Shown in pieces: positions 1-9,900 of a stretch of 64,000 bases of DNA. The DNA comes from Ailanthus altissimus (taxonomy: Eukaryota > Streptophyta > Magnoliopsida > Sapindales > Simaroubaceae), in contig OX327699.1 in assembly GCA_946807835.1 (NCBI GenBank), positions 2,969,001 to 3,033,000 of the forward strand, read 5' to 3'. The notes beneath the pieces are model-generated. The model was not told the origin of the DNA. It worked only from the letters and a program-made list of their open reading frames with translations, and made no database searches. How positions within the stretch are numbered: the stretch's first letter is position 1; every line of letters starts with the position of its first letter. Position numbers and translations under genes: made by a program.

Positions 1-262
1 CTATTCCTAAACCAAAACAGCTGGGCCAAAAAAGGGGCTGGACAAGCAGTTCTCGGGGAGGACCTAGTAAATTCGCAAGAACAGAGGAAAGATCAACATG
101 GTTCAGTAGTTAGAAACTAAGCTAAGGAGTTCAATCCAGTCAAGCTTTTGTTAGCAACCGTCAGCTGGATCCTGAAGCACTAAAGAGAGTTGGAAGAATT
201 TTTCAGTATGTAATAAATATGGCAAGACCTATTCGGGGGATTGTAGGAAGGGGACTACCAGT

Positions 263-304
263 TGTTATAAGTGCGACCAAGAAGGCCACTACATGAGAGA
301 TTGC
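263..304 (+). pseudogene. Gag CCHC zinc knuckle remnant
   Basis: Translation reads CYKCDQEGHYMRDC, a perfect CX2CX4HX4C nucleocapsid knuckle as in plant gypsy gag. Upstream gag (1-262) is too broken to follow. The knuckle shows that the element's gag reached at least this far and fixes the orientation as plus. Confidence 0.85.
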
Positions 305-589
305 CCGAATGAGGGAGCTAGTAGTAAGTCAAAAGATAGACCACCAAATACAGGACAAACCAGTGGTGGTTGAGGACAGATTCGAGGTGGTTCCCAATTC
401 AGAAGGCCGAGCGGCTCAGGCCAGCTTAGTAAGGGAGCCGGTAAAGGAGGATTATCCGGAAGATTGTAAGGCATACCTCATACCCAGGCCGGTAGAGGAG
501 GATCATCCGGAGGATCATAAGGTAGACTGCATACTCAGGTTAAGGTATTTGCAGTAACCCAGCAGGAGGCGGATGCAGCCCCAGAAGTT

Positions 590-955
590 GTGACAGGTAC
601 AATATTAATTTTTTATCGAGATCATGTATTGATAGATCTTGGAGCGACCCATTCTTTTACTTCTATGGAGTTTGCTGCAAATGCTAATATAGTACCCCAG
701 TTATTAGAGTGTGTGGTAGTAGTGTCTCTTTCTACAGAAAACTCAATTGTAGCAGAAAGGGTGTATTGGGGTAGTAAAATCAGTATTGAGGGCCAAGAAT
801 TCATGGCAGATTTGATTTTGCTGGCCATAAGTGATTTTGATGTGATTTTGGGGATGGATTGGTTGTTTAAATATCAGGCCTCAGTGGATTATTTTCGAAA
901 AGAAGTTAGATTATGTAGCCTAGGGGGAACGAAAGTCATTTTCTATGAGGTGTAA
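590..955 (+). pseudogene. Retropepsin-type aspartic protease remnant of the gypsy element
   Basis: The frame keeps the catalytic-site context as DLGATHSF, where chromoviruses usually have D-S/T-G, and the downstream strand VILGMDWL that is characteristic of gypsy proteases. The Ser/Thr to Leu change at the catalytic triplet would be expected to impair the enzyme. The frame is open for about 120 codons and then stops at 953-955, before the RT region. Confidence 0.85.
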
Positions 956-1084
956 AAATTACTTCCCGCCAGTTTAGTGTTGTTAATGAGTGCAAGAAAG
1001 ATGCTTCAAAATTCGTGTCAGGGGTACTTAGTCTATGCCATAGAAGTAAGAGACGGTGAAACGAAATTGGAGGATATTCCAGTA

Positions 1085-1855
1085 GTTAGAGAGTTTTCAG
1101 ATGTATTCCCAGATAATCTTCCAGGCTTACTTCTAGATAGAGAAATAGAGTTTTGAATAGAAATAGCCCCTGGAATGCAATCAATTTCTAAAGCACCCTA
1201 CAGAATGGCTCCTTCAGAATTGAAAGAATTGAAGGTTCAGATATAAGAGTTGGTGAATAAAGGTTTCATTAGACCGAGTACTTCTCCTTGGGGGGCACCG
1301 ATTTTGTTTGTAAAGAAGAAAAATGGAAGTATGAGACTATGCATTGATTACAGGGAATTGAATAAGGTAATAATGCATAATCAATATCTAATTCTGAGAA
1401 TTGATGATTTGTTTGATCAGCCTCAGGGGGCCAGAGTATTTTCCAAGACAGATCTGAGGTCAGGCTATCATCCACTAAAAATTCAGGAGGAAGATGTTCC
1501 CAAGATGGCGTTTAGGACCAGATACGGGCATTATGAATTCTTGATTATGCCTTTTGGGCTGACTAACACCCCAGCCACTTTTATGGATCTAATGAACAAA
1601 GTTTTTTGATCTTATTTAGATTAATTTGTGATAATTTTTATTGATGATATACTAGTGTATTCAAGCAGCAAGGAAGAGCACGCAGAACATCTAAGGATTG
1701 TTTTGCAAACTTTAAGGGAGCATCGACAATACGCCAAACTCAGTAAATGGCAGTTTTGGCTAGATAGAGTTGCATTTTTAGGTCATATAATCTCTGTAGA
1801 AGGGGTAACAGTAGATCCCCAAAAGATTGAAGCTATAGTGAATTGAAGACAGCCC
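1085..1855 (+). pseudogene. Reverse transcriptase remnant of the gypsy element, multiple stops
   Basis: Recognisable RT blocks run from an APYRMAP-like segment through [40 protein letters not shown] and the catalytic FIDDILVYS box to FLGHIIS. In-frame stops fall at 1154 (TGA), 1244 (TAA), 1607 (TGA), 1622 (TAA) and 1844 (TGA). Most replace codons expected to be Arg CGA, Gln CAA or Trp TGG, so they are single transitions. The FIDD catalytic residues survive, but no continuous protein can be made. Confidence 0.92.
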
Positions 1856-1899
1856 GCGAATGTGACACAAGTCTGTAGTTTCTTGGGTTTGCTGGGTAT

Positions 1900-2460
1900 T
1901 ATCAGAAGTTTGTAGAGGAATTTTCAAAGATAGCTGCTCCTCTGACTAAACTAACCCGAAAAGAAGAGAAGTTTGTATGGTCGGAGGTGTGTCAGCAGAG
2001 TTTCAAAGAGCTAAAGTGAAGGTTGACTTCGGCCCCAATGGTTATACTTCAGTCAGAGAATGACAGATTTACTATATATTGTGATGCTTCTAGGCAGGGT
2101 CCAGATTATGTGCTGATGCAGAAAGAGAAAGTAATAGCTTATGCTTCGGAACAATTAAAGAAGCATGAATAGAATTATCCTATACATTACCTAGAACTAA
2201 CTGCAGTAGTTTTTGCTCTAAGAATTTGGAGGCATTATTTGTATGAGGTTCCTTGTAAGATCTTTACTGACCATAAGAGCCTGCAGTAATTTTTCACCCA
2301 AAAAGAACTGAATATGAGGCAGAGAATATGGCTAGAGCTTATTAAGGATTATGAGTTCACACTGGAGTACCATCCGAGAAAAGCTAATGTGGTAGCAGAT
2401 GCTCTCAGCAGAAAGCCCGTCGGTTTAATAGCTCACTTGAAGGTCGCATTAGCTCATTCT
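1900..2460 (+). pseudogene. RNase H remnant of the gypsy element
   Basis: The plus frame contains the gypsy RNase H signatures YCDAS, an [20 protein letters not shown] helix, FTDHKSLQ, and [16 protein letters not shown] at the C-terminal end. Stops at 2170 (TAG for an expected Gln) and after SLQ (TAA, about 2287) interrupt it. The 3' half of this domain is repeated in the next 330 bases. Confidence 0.88.
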
Positions 2461-2790
2461 GTTCATGCTTCTTTAATTTTTTGGAAGCATAAGCTATTAC
2501 TTTCTCCTTCTACATCAGTACATAACCCGTAACTAACTGCAGTAGTTTTTCTTCTAAGAATTTAGAGGCACTATTTGTTTGGGGTTCATTGTAAGATCTT
2601 TACTGACCATAAGAGCCTGCAGTAATTGTTCACCCAAAAAGAACTGAATATGAGGCAGAGAAGATGGCTGGAGCTCATTAAGGATTGTGAGTACACGCTA
2701 GAGTACCATCCGGGAAAAGCTAATGTGGTAGCAGATGCTCTCAGCAGAAAGTTCATCGGTTCAATAGCTCACTTGAAGGTCGCATATTTA
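2195..2790 (+). repeat. Two-copy tandem duplication of the RNase H 3' segment, period 336 bp
   Basis: The segment beginning AACTAACTGCAGTAG at 2195 recurs at 2531. About 255 bases align, through the [16 protein letters not shown] coding stretch, up to about 2786. Between the copies (about 2457-2530) lie about 75 bases absent from the second copy's equivalent. Both copies carry the same TAA after SLQ, so that stop probably predates the duplication. The copies have since diverged at scattered sites. Confidence 0.85.
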
Positions 2791-2949
2791 TCAATGCTGA
2801 TAGAATTGAGGTCTTTGGGTGTAAAATTAGAATTGTCAGATTCGAGAGTACTATTAGCCACATTTCAGGTCCGTCCGATACTAGTTGATCAGATTAGAGA
2901 ACTACAGACTCAAGATCCACAAGTAGGTATATTGAAGGGTGAAATCTAG

Positions 2950-3596
2950 TCAGGGCAGCGGAAAGATCTTTCAGTGACCGAGGATGGTGTAGTAACCTTA
3001 TGTCAAAGATTATGTGTACCGAATGTAAATGAGTTAAGAAAAGATATTATATAAGAAGCTCATTCTTCTGCATATGCTATGCATCTGGAGAGCACAAAAA
3101 TGTACCGTACCCTAAAAGAGCACTGCTGGTGGAAAGGCATGAAGAAAGATATAGGTGAATTTGTCTCAAGATGCCTAACTTGCTAGCAAGTAAAGGTTGA
3201 GCATCTGAAACATGCAGGGCTCTTACAACCTCTTTTGATTCCAGAGTGAAAATGAAAGAGCATAACGATAGACTTCGTGGTAGGACTTTCGCATAGCCAG
3301 AAAAGCCATGACGCAATATGGGTAATTGTTGATAGACTGACAAAATCTGCCCATTTCCTACCCATTATAAGCAATTATTCTTTAGATAAATTGGCTCACT
3401 TATACGTAGATGAGGTGGTACGACTCCATGGCATTCTAGTATCAATTGTGTTAGATAGGGATCCACGGTTTACTTCCCGATTTTGGCCTAGCTTATAGAA
3501 AGCTCTAGGCACTAAATTGAATTTTAACAGGACCTTTCATCCACAGACGGATGGCCAATCTGAGCCGACAATTCAGATACTCAATGATATACTTAG
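2950..3596 (+). pseudogene. Integrase remnant of the gypsy element, truncated
   Basis: The HHCC zinc-binding region is visible (EAHSSAYAMH... CLTC), followed by the rve core with TIDFVVGLS, WVIVDRLTKSAHF, LDRDPRFTSRFW and FHPQTDGQSE. This gives candidates for all three DDE residues. Stops occur at 3051 (TAA), 3184 (TAG for Gln), 3247 (TGA for Trp) and 3496 (TAG for Gln). The coding homology ends at ILNDILS, where the family-B LTR begins. Confidence 0.9.
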
Positions 3597-4072
3597 TGTA
3601 ATATCCAATCCCTATTAGTAGTATTGGCACATAGATTTCGATATAGAGTAATGAAGACACCGTGGGGTTACCCCATTCTAACACTATTAGAAATATTTTT
3701 TTCTATGGTGCGAGGAAGAGATATTAAACCTAATTTGATAATTTCACACTTGGTCGTTGCGTCGAATGACCCTAGAATATTTTTGAAAATTTTCTCTATT
3801 GGCTTGGAAAATAAAATTTTAATTTACACATGAATTTCCATTTAAGGGTTATGTATGGAACAAGCCATTGTTGAGAAACACAATCCATATATTAGAGAAT
3901 GGACCAATTAGAGACAATTTCATGGATTGCCAAGTTGGGAATTCTAGTTAGTTCCTTTGACTATTCTAACTGAATAGTTACAAAGGAACCAATTACATAC
4001 TTAGTTTTCAATCAATGGCAAATTAGAAATTTAGGGTAAATTGAGGGGCAAATTGGTCAATAGAGGAAGTAC

Positions 4073-4082
4073 TATATATATA
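4073..4082 (+). promoter_or_regulatory. Putative TATA box of family-B LTR copy A1
   Basis: An ACTATATATA tract about 475 bases into the LTR is conserved in copies B1 (about 34081), B2 (36871) and, inverted, A2 (about 7750). It is the only TATA-like element conserved in the family, so it is the likely retroelement core promoter. No transcript evidence is available. Confidence 0.5.
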
Positions 4083-4864
4083 GTAGAAGTGTGTAGAAAT
4101 TTTAAGAGATTAAAGCATAACACTTAGAGCAAAAGAGAAGTAAAATTCGGGCAAAAGAAGAGTGGTGCTGCTATAGTAAAATTTTAGCATTTTTTCCATG
4201 CTTAATCAAGCTATAATAAGGTCAAGTATAAGTTCCTAAACTCAATTGAAGCCTCTATTAGTGAAAATTCAAGAAAAAGAGGTAAGAAAAGTATTGTTTT
4301 GTGAGGTTGATATGTGAACTTTTAAGATTGCTTCAATTGATGTTCTTGTGTGTATTCTTGGTTTAGATTGAGTTGAATTCTAGTGTAGAGTTTGAAGGAG
4401 TCATCAAATTGAAGAAATTGGCAAGGTAAGAATTAGGGTTTTAGGTGATTTTGATGTATAGACTTTAATTGGTTGTAATTAAGGCATTAGAATGAAGTTG
4501 GCTTGATTTTGATACAATTGAAATAAGAAATTGAGAAAAGAAATGTGTTGGAACATTGGGTGAAATTCTGCCACTTTAGAGAAGTTAGGGTTGAGTTGTG
4601 TTTTGGTTAAGTTGTTGTGTATAAATGGTGCCTTATGTATATTGAATGTATATGGTTAATGAAAAAATCAAAAATAAAGAAAAGATGACATAATTGTCCA
4701 TTTTGGTAAGGTGAAGGGCAATTATGTCCAACCTAAGTTATAGGGTGTTAAGAAATTTTCAAGGTGTCGGATGGTAAGTTAGATTATATTAAATGACTTC
4801 GTAATTGAAAATCGAAAATTAGTATCCATCCGAGTTTTGTATGCCGATTAGGGCGTTTAGTAAT

Positions 4865-6283
4865 TGATGTCTAATTTAATGACCTAGCGTAAGTGCACAT
4901 CTTTTGTATCAAGTAATATAGGACTAAGTCCAGATTATCGATCCCACAAAGACTATTGCTTCTATTTTCTTCAATCGAATACTAAAATTACTCTACTTTA
5001 CCTTTATCCAAACTAGCTTCAAGGATGTAGTTTAACTAACTAAATTATTGCTATTGAATTGAACCTAATTAAAATATTGCAAATACTTAAAGATAGAATT
5101 CACTCAATTGATAAGTAATCTAGGGTATCGACGCATCCCTTAGTAGTTCACTGAACCCTTTAACCCCTTAGTTATTTTTCTTTTTATCAATTGATTGGCT
5201 AGACACTGATTTCATCATAAGCTTCTGTCGACAGTCGAATGATAATATCACACCTTAACAATTACCTATATGTCTATGGTAATCCGAATAAGATGCAACT
5301 CATTAAGATTAAGTCTAATCAAACCATACATGCCACCTAGGTATATGTCTATCTTAGATGGAACTCATAGATGTTAGCCTATGATCATGTATCAATCTAC
5401 CATAGGCTAAACACATGATTCCTTTCGTCAAAGTTATCATGGTTCCTAAACAATCAAAATAGTGATCAAGTATAATGAAAGCATTAAGCATAGATAGATT
5501 GAATTAATTAAGGGATAAAAGTTCATAACTAAGAGATTAAAAGAATCAATTATATACTAGGTTCAATAACGTCTAACCCTAGATCAAAAGAAATTAGCTT
5601 ATGTTCAAAACAAGAATATCAAAGAAAAAGTATGAAAATATAATGAACGAAATCATCTCTTAAAAGTAAGGAATAAAACAAAACAAGTAATGCCCTGAGT
5701 TGTTCTTCTTTCTCTTGTCTTGATTGCTCAAGAGTTGATTCCCCAATCTTCAATCTTCAATAACTTCACCTTGATCTCTTGGCTTGAATGTGTGTTTGTT
5801 GTTTGTGTTATTCTCCTTGCTAAGTCTCTCTATTTTTACCTCAAAAGAGTGTTTTTGTTGCTATGAGAAACCCTAAGCACGAGGAGCTTCGAATCCCCCT
5901 CAATAGGCGAGTTTAGAAGGGTATTTAAACATCCGCATGGGCACCGCGGTGCTGGGCACGAGCATAGGTCTGTCAAGACGTCGACAAGCACCGCAGCGCT
6001 GGGTGCTGAGCGCCGCGGCACTCACTCGCTATTCTGGGCGCTGCGGCACTCAACTCAAGGCGCCGCGGTGCCCAGCCATCTCCTACTGTGCTACTTTCAT
6101 ATTTTAAACGTAACGTCTTTGTTTGACGTTTGATTTGCCTCCCGTTTATTTTTATGCGTCACATTTTCCATCATGCATCTGTTTATGATCATAAAACACA
6201 ATTAAATAGTCAAATACTTATGATTTGGAGAAAAATACGAAAGTTAAGTACAAATCCTACTAGTGCTTTTATGCCCCTATCAG
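4865..6283 (-). mobile_element. Solo LTR of an Athila-type element (copy C1), 1419 bp
   Basis: On the plus strand it begins TGATGTCTAATT and ends GCCCCTATCA, so on the minus strand it reads TGATAGGGG...ACATCA. The flanks are GTAAT (4860-4864) and GTAGT (6284-6288), a 5-bp TSD with one change. Sister copies of the host LTR run without interruption through this point (GGGCGTTTAGTAGTTAAATG), which gives the empty site directly. No internal domain is present. A GC-rich tract with repeated GCGCTG/GCGCCG words lies at about 5935-6080. The Athila assignment comes from identity with the LTRs of the gag/protease-bearing element at 32515-51945. Confidence 0.88.
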
Positions 6284-6818
6284 TAGTTAAATGAGATTCT
6301 AGTGTTTGAATTAGTTCTAAATATCATTTATGACATGTAGGTGAAGAAAACTGAGACCGGTAACTGGAGCAGAAATTCGGATCAAATTTGAGCTCGGAGC
6401 GGTTGTGAGTGAAAATCTGTTATTTTCTTTATCTTTCGTTTATTATGTTTCCGCATAATCAAAATGTATGTTTTATGTGTTTTTAATACATAAACATGAT
6501 TTATGATTTTGATATATATCCATAGATATGCTTTTATATGTTCGGTTTAAGAAACAGTTTTAAAATTACTACATTTGTTTTAAAGGCCATTGGTACCGTT
6601 AGATTATAGTGGTTGTGATGGTATTAGACCCAGCCGGTATATCCCGTACATATGGGCAGGTATTGGGGATTGTGTTACTAACTTCAGAAAGTCGGGATGT
6701 CGAGTCATGTGAGTCGCTCTATGTGTATGGGGTATTGTCTCGCTATATGTATGCGATGTAGGATTTCGCTGCATAGCCAGTGAGATATCTTGAGATCTCA
6801 TTGTGGGTGTTGTTACTT

Positions 6819-6896
6819 GAGGCACCCCGTGACCTACTCACGTGTGCGGTGCTAGTTGAGGCGCCCCGTGACCTACTCACGTATGCGGTGCTAGTT
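6819..6896 (+). repeat. 39-bp tandem repeat, two copies, inside LTR copy A1
   Basis: GAGGCACCCCGTGACCTACT at 6819 recurs at 6858 with one base changed, followed by a degraded third start (GAGTCGCTGCG). The equivalent places in copies B2 (about 38156) and B3 (about 40337) hold only one unit. This is therefore copy-number variation of a minisatellite inside the LTR. Confidence 0.75.
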
Positions 6897-7645
6897 GAGT
6901 CGCTGCGTGAGTATAGAGCTTTAGGGTTACCATTAGTACAGTTTAGGAAAAAAATGGCCGCGTGAGGGCTTTACTAGTTTTAGATCTACCGACTGCATAT
7001 TATGCGTTTATATGCACATGCTAGTTATTATGTTGTACATATTTTGGATATTATTTTCCGAAGATATAAATAAAACCCGTTCGGCAAGATTTCATCGGCA
7101 TATGATGTTATAAACCATTTTACCGCTTTATACAAGTTTTAGAAGCATGATTTATACATGTCTTTTAGAATTTAATGTTTATGCAGAATTTTATTTTTAT
7201 TTGAAATCTTAAACGCACTCACTGAACTCCTTTAGCTCACTCACTTTGTGTTTTTAGTTTTCTAAACCCCCTTTCCAGGTGCAGGTTTTGGTACGCAAGC
7301 TGCTGATTCTCTTATTGCTGATTAGTGGGCCAAATCTGAAAATTATTTTGTAAATGTAAATGGGCTAAGTAGCACTTTTTTTTTCTTTTTGTATAGTAAT
7401 TATCGGCTTGTATATTTGTACATATGTTTTGACAAACAAGAAGAGGTTTCGATATTATGATAATCGTTTTACTTTCTTTTTTTATAGTATGCCAGTTTTG
7501 TGATTAAAATGAAATTATTGAGTTATGTTGGAATTAGTTTTGAAAAGGACCGGAGGTCCTATTTGGTAGTATTGAAAAACAGTTTAAAATAAAAATGCAA
7601 TTTCTTTGCAAGTTTTATATTGGGTTTTCAGAAAAATAAAAAATT

Positions 7646-8233
7646 GAAGTTTCACTGTAGCAGCCCCCTATTTCTTTTGCATGAATTTTGCTCTCTTTTG
7701 CTTTAAGTGATTGCTTTTTGATCACTTGAAATTTCTACACACTTCTACCATATATATAGTGCTCCTTCAATTGACCAATTTACCCTTCAACTTACTCTAA
7801 ATTTTTAAATTGCCATTAGTTGGAAATTAAGTATGTAATTGGTTCCTTTGTAACTATCTACTTAGAATAATCCAATGAACTAACTAGAATTTCCAACTTC
7901 GCAATCCATGAAATTATTTCTAATTGGTCTATTCTCTAATATATGGATTGTGTTTCTCAACAAAGGTTTGTCCCATACATAACCATTAAATGAAAATTCG
8001 TGTAGTAAATTAAAATTTCTTTTTCCAAGCCAATAGTGTAAATTTTCATAAATATTCTAGGGTCGTCCGATGCTCCGACCGTGTGTGAAATTACTAAAAT
8101 AGGTCTAATATCTCTCACGCGCACCATAAAAAAATTTTTCTAATAGGGTTAAAATCAGGTAACCCTACGGTGTCTTTATTACTCTATACCAAAATCTAAG
8201 TGCCAATACTACTAATAGGGATTATATATTACA
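7646..8233 (-). mobile_element. Family-B LTR copy A2, 5' 590 bp only, inverted relative to A1
   Basis: Read on the minus strand from 8233 it begins TGTAATATATAATCCC and follows family B through the TATA tract to the CTGCTACAGTGAAA segment. There it meets the end of copy A1 at about 7640-7655. Its outer edge at 8233/8234 interrupts the copia polyprotein just upstream of where RT should begin. Flanking pentamers at the outer edges of A1 and A2 (CTTAG and CTCTG) do not match. A1-A2 is therefore a fusion of two insertions rather than one. Confidence 0.8.
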
Positions 8234-8261
8234 CTCTGTAGGTAAAATGATCATTTTCTTC

Positions 8262-8885
8262 CACTAAAAAAATCTCAAAGGTACATTCAAGTATCATACC
8301 ATACTTTTCGGGTTGCCTTGATATCCTTTGTGACCTACGTATAGGGTTGTAAAAGGTAATTTGCTCGAATGAGCCTATGGTTCCATTTGTAGTTTATTTT
8401 AATTGACTTCATCAAGATCAATCTTTTTATAATCTCTGTGATCTATGAGAAACTGTTTTTCTAAGAAAGTGGTATTCTGAGCAACAAAAATATATCGTTC
8501 CTCGGGATCATAGAACTGGTATCCCATTGAGATTATAGGATAACCAAAGAACCGATACTTGTACCTTAAGAGTGCAAGTTTATCTTGTTGTGTAACTTTT
8601 ACATAAGCAGGACAACCCCAAATCTTAAAATATTTAAGATTTGGATTCCTTCCGCTCCATATCTCATAAGGAGTGGAAGGAACGGCTTTAGACGAAACTC
8701 TGTTCAATATATGAGCTGCAATTTGTAGAGCATAGCCCCAAAATATTCAGGAAGATTAATGAAGCTCATCATCTATTTGACCATATCTAATAAAGTCTGA
8801 TTCCTCCTCTCCAAAACATCATTGTGCTGTGGAGTAGCTGGAGAACTATTTTGAGCGAGATGTAAATCAAAATGTCCTACAACCT
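8262..8885 (-). pseudogene. Copia integrase C-terminal half and linker, broken
   Basis: The frame MNRVSSKAVPSTPYEIWSGR through GCPAYVK (8707-8399) is the classical end of the copia integrase core. Upstream, with stops, PATPQHNDVLERRNQTLLDM (about 8860-8800) matches the PGTPQQNGVSERRNRTLL block. Downstream, in another frame (about 8344-8288), RSQRISRQPEKYGM matches the linker before RT. The GAG-pre-integrase domain and the first catalytic Asp residues are deleted between here and the protease remnant. Confidence 0.88.
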
Positions 8886-8939
8886 CGACTTGAAGAAAAT
8901 CTTCATTTTCAACACGAAGCTAAATCTCTCCTAACTGCA

Positions 8940-9100
8940 ATAGTCTAACTTTCCTCAGACCCGGTAACATATTGCAGATGTGAGAATGAGAAGCAATATC
9001 GAATACCCAGTCAGAATTAGCATCATATGCTAAAGAAATGTCAATAATAGGTAAATATATACCTAAGGGATTCTTCTTTACTGAGGCGAGGTATCTCTAG
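8940..9100 (-). pseudogene. Copia protease remnant
   Basis: Minus-strand translation around 9010 gives WVFDIASHSHICN, matching the copia protease motif WVxDSGxxxHxxN. The catalytic D-S/T-G is changed to D-I-A, so Gly and Ser/Thr are both lost. Stops separate it from gag. Only about 45 codons can be followed. Confidence 0.75.
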
Positions 9101-9900
9101 CAATTTCTCTTCCAGTGTCATTCCTCACCATAATGGCAACATTTTCCTTTATCTTTCTTTTGTGGTTTGGATATGGATCGCCTTTGAGGACCAATTCTGG
9201 GTGTCTGTCTCACCTTCTTTTTCTTATTTCCTTTAGGCTTCTCAAAAGCCCTAGGAGCAAAAGATGAAGCACCCTGAACAAAGAGAGATGATCCCACCCT
9301 GTTCATGTCATCTTCTGTTATCTTCAACATATTATAAAGTTCAAAATAAGACGGAGTCATTGCTTGCATATTAAAATTCATTATGAACTGCCTAAAAGAC
9401 TCTGGAAGTGACTGAAGAATCAAACTATTCTTTAGATATTTGTTCAACGTAATGTCCATTGTCTACAACCTCTCGATTATAGAAATCATATTAAGAACAT
9501 AGGGACTGACTGGACTGCCCTAAAAAAGTCTACACTTAAAAAGTGATTTAGCAACCCTATATGCCTCAACCTGAGGACGGTCACCAAAAAGTTCCTTCAG
9601 ATGGAGCATAATGCTAAAAGCATCACCCATATAAGCATGCTTTTTCTGTAAACCTATAGACATAGAGGTAAGGACGTAAGATTTAGCTTTTAAATTATCA
9701 TCCAGCCATTTCTGATAAGTCACCCTCTCTTCTAGGGTGGCTTCATCAGAAATTTTTGTGGGCATATGCTGATCTATCACATATATAAGTTTTTCAAAAT
9801 CGAGAACAATTCTCAGATTCATCAACCTGTCTTTATAATTTTTTTCGCCTTTAAATTGGTTGGCATCTAATATGCGTGCCAATGGATTAGATGAGGCCAT
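9085..9900 (-). pseudogene. Copia gag (UBN2-type) pseudogene with frameshift
   Basis: Minus strand from 9900: MASSNPLARILDANQFKG is the usual N-terminus of plant copia gag. It is open for 126 codons to 9520, then continues in another frame from 9459 with LPESFRQFIMNFNM and a basic tail. It ends in a damaged zinc knuckle with CCHYGEE, a stop, then HWKRNC. The knuckle reads C-X2-C less well than functional copies. The break between 9520 and 9460 is a stop/frameshift, with coding-like sequence bridging it. Confidence 0.9.

Larger units (their letters stand above)
1..3596 (+). mobile_element. Decayed Ty3/gypsy (chromovirus-like) gag-pol, 5' end outside window
   Basis: The plus strand carries, in canonical Ty3/gypsy order, a gag zinc knuckle, aspartic protease, reverse transcriptase, RNase H and integrase. 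The RT wording ([24 protein letters not shown]) is typical of the plant Tekay/Del group of chromoviruses; that assignment is from recall of the family, not a search. The reading frame is broken by many stops, so the copy is dead. The integrase is cut in its catalytic core at 3596, exactly where a family-B LTR begins with TGTAATAT, so the C-terminus, any chromodomain and the element's own 3' LTR are missing. The 5' LTR lies before base 1 or is lost. Confidence 0.93.
3597..7645 (+). mobile_element. Family-B LTR copy A1 (about 2.6 kb plus a nested insertion), 3' end missing
   Basis: It starts TGTAATATCCAATCC and matches the repeats at 33608, 34917 and 39127 in the same order: a TATA-containing 5' third, a middle around ATGCCGATTAGGGCG, and a 3' third with CGTGACCTACTCACG and AAAGGACCGGAGGTCC. 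TG start, length and promoter-like TATA indicate an LTR. The complete LTR, inferred from copy B2, ends GTCCTGTCA; A1 lacks about the last 230 bases. It sits inside the gypsy integrase at 3596/3597. Its 3' end runs into an inverted partial copy of the same LTR. A solo LTR is inserted at 4865-6283. The chromovirus assignment of family B is inference. Confidence 0.8.

Noticed and set aside
6604..6965. Open frames on both strands around 6600-6965
   Set aside because: They fall in the GC-richer part of LTR copy A1. The apparent peptide repeats come from the 39-bp DNA tandem repeat, and the equivalents in B2/B3 are not open.
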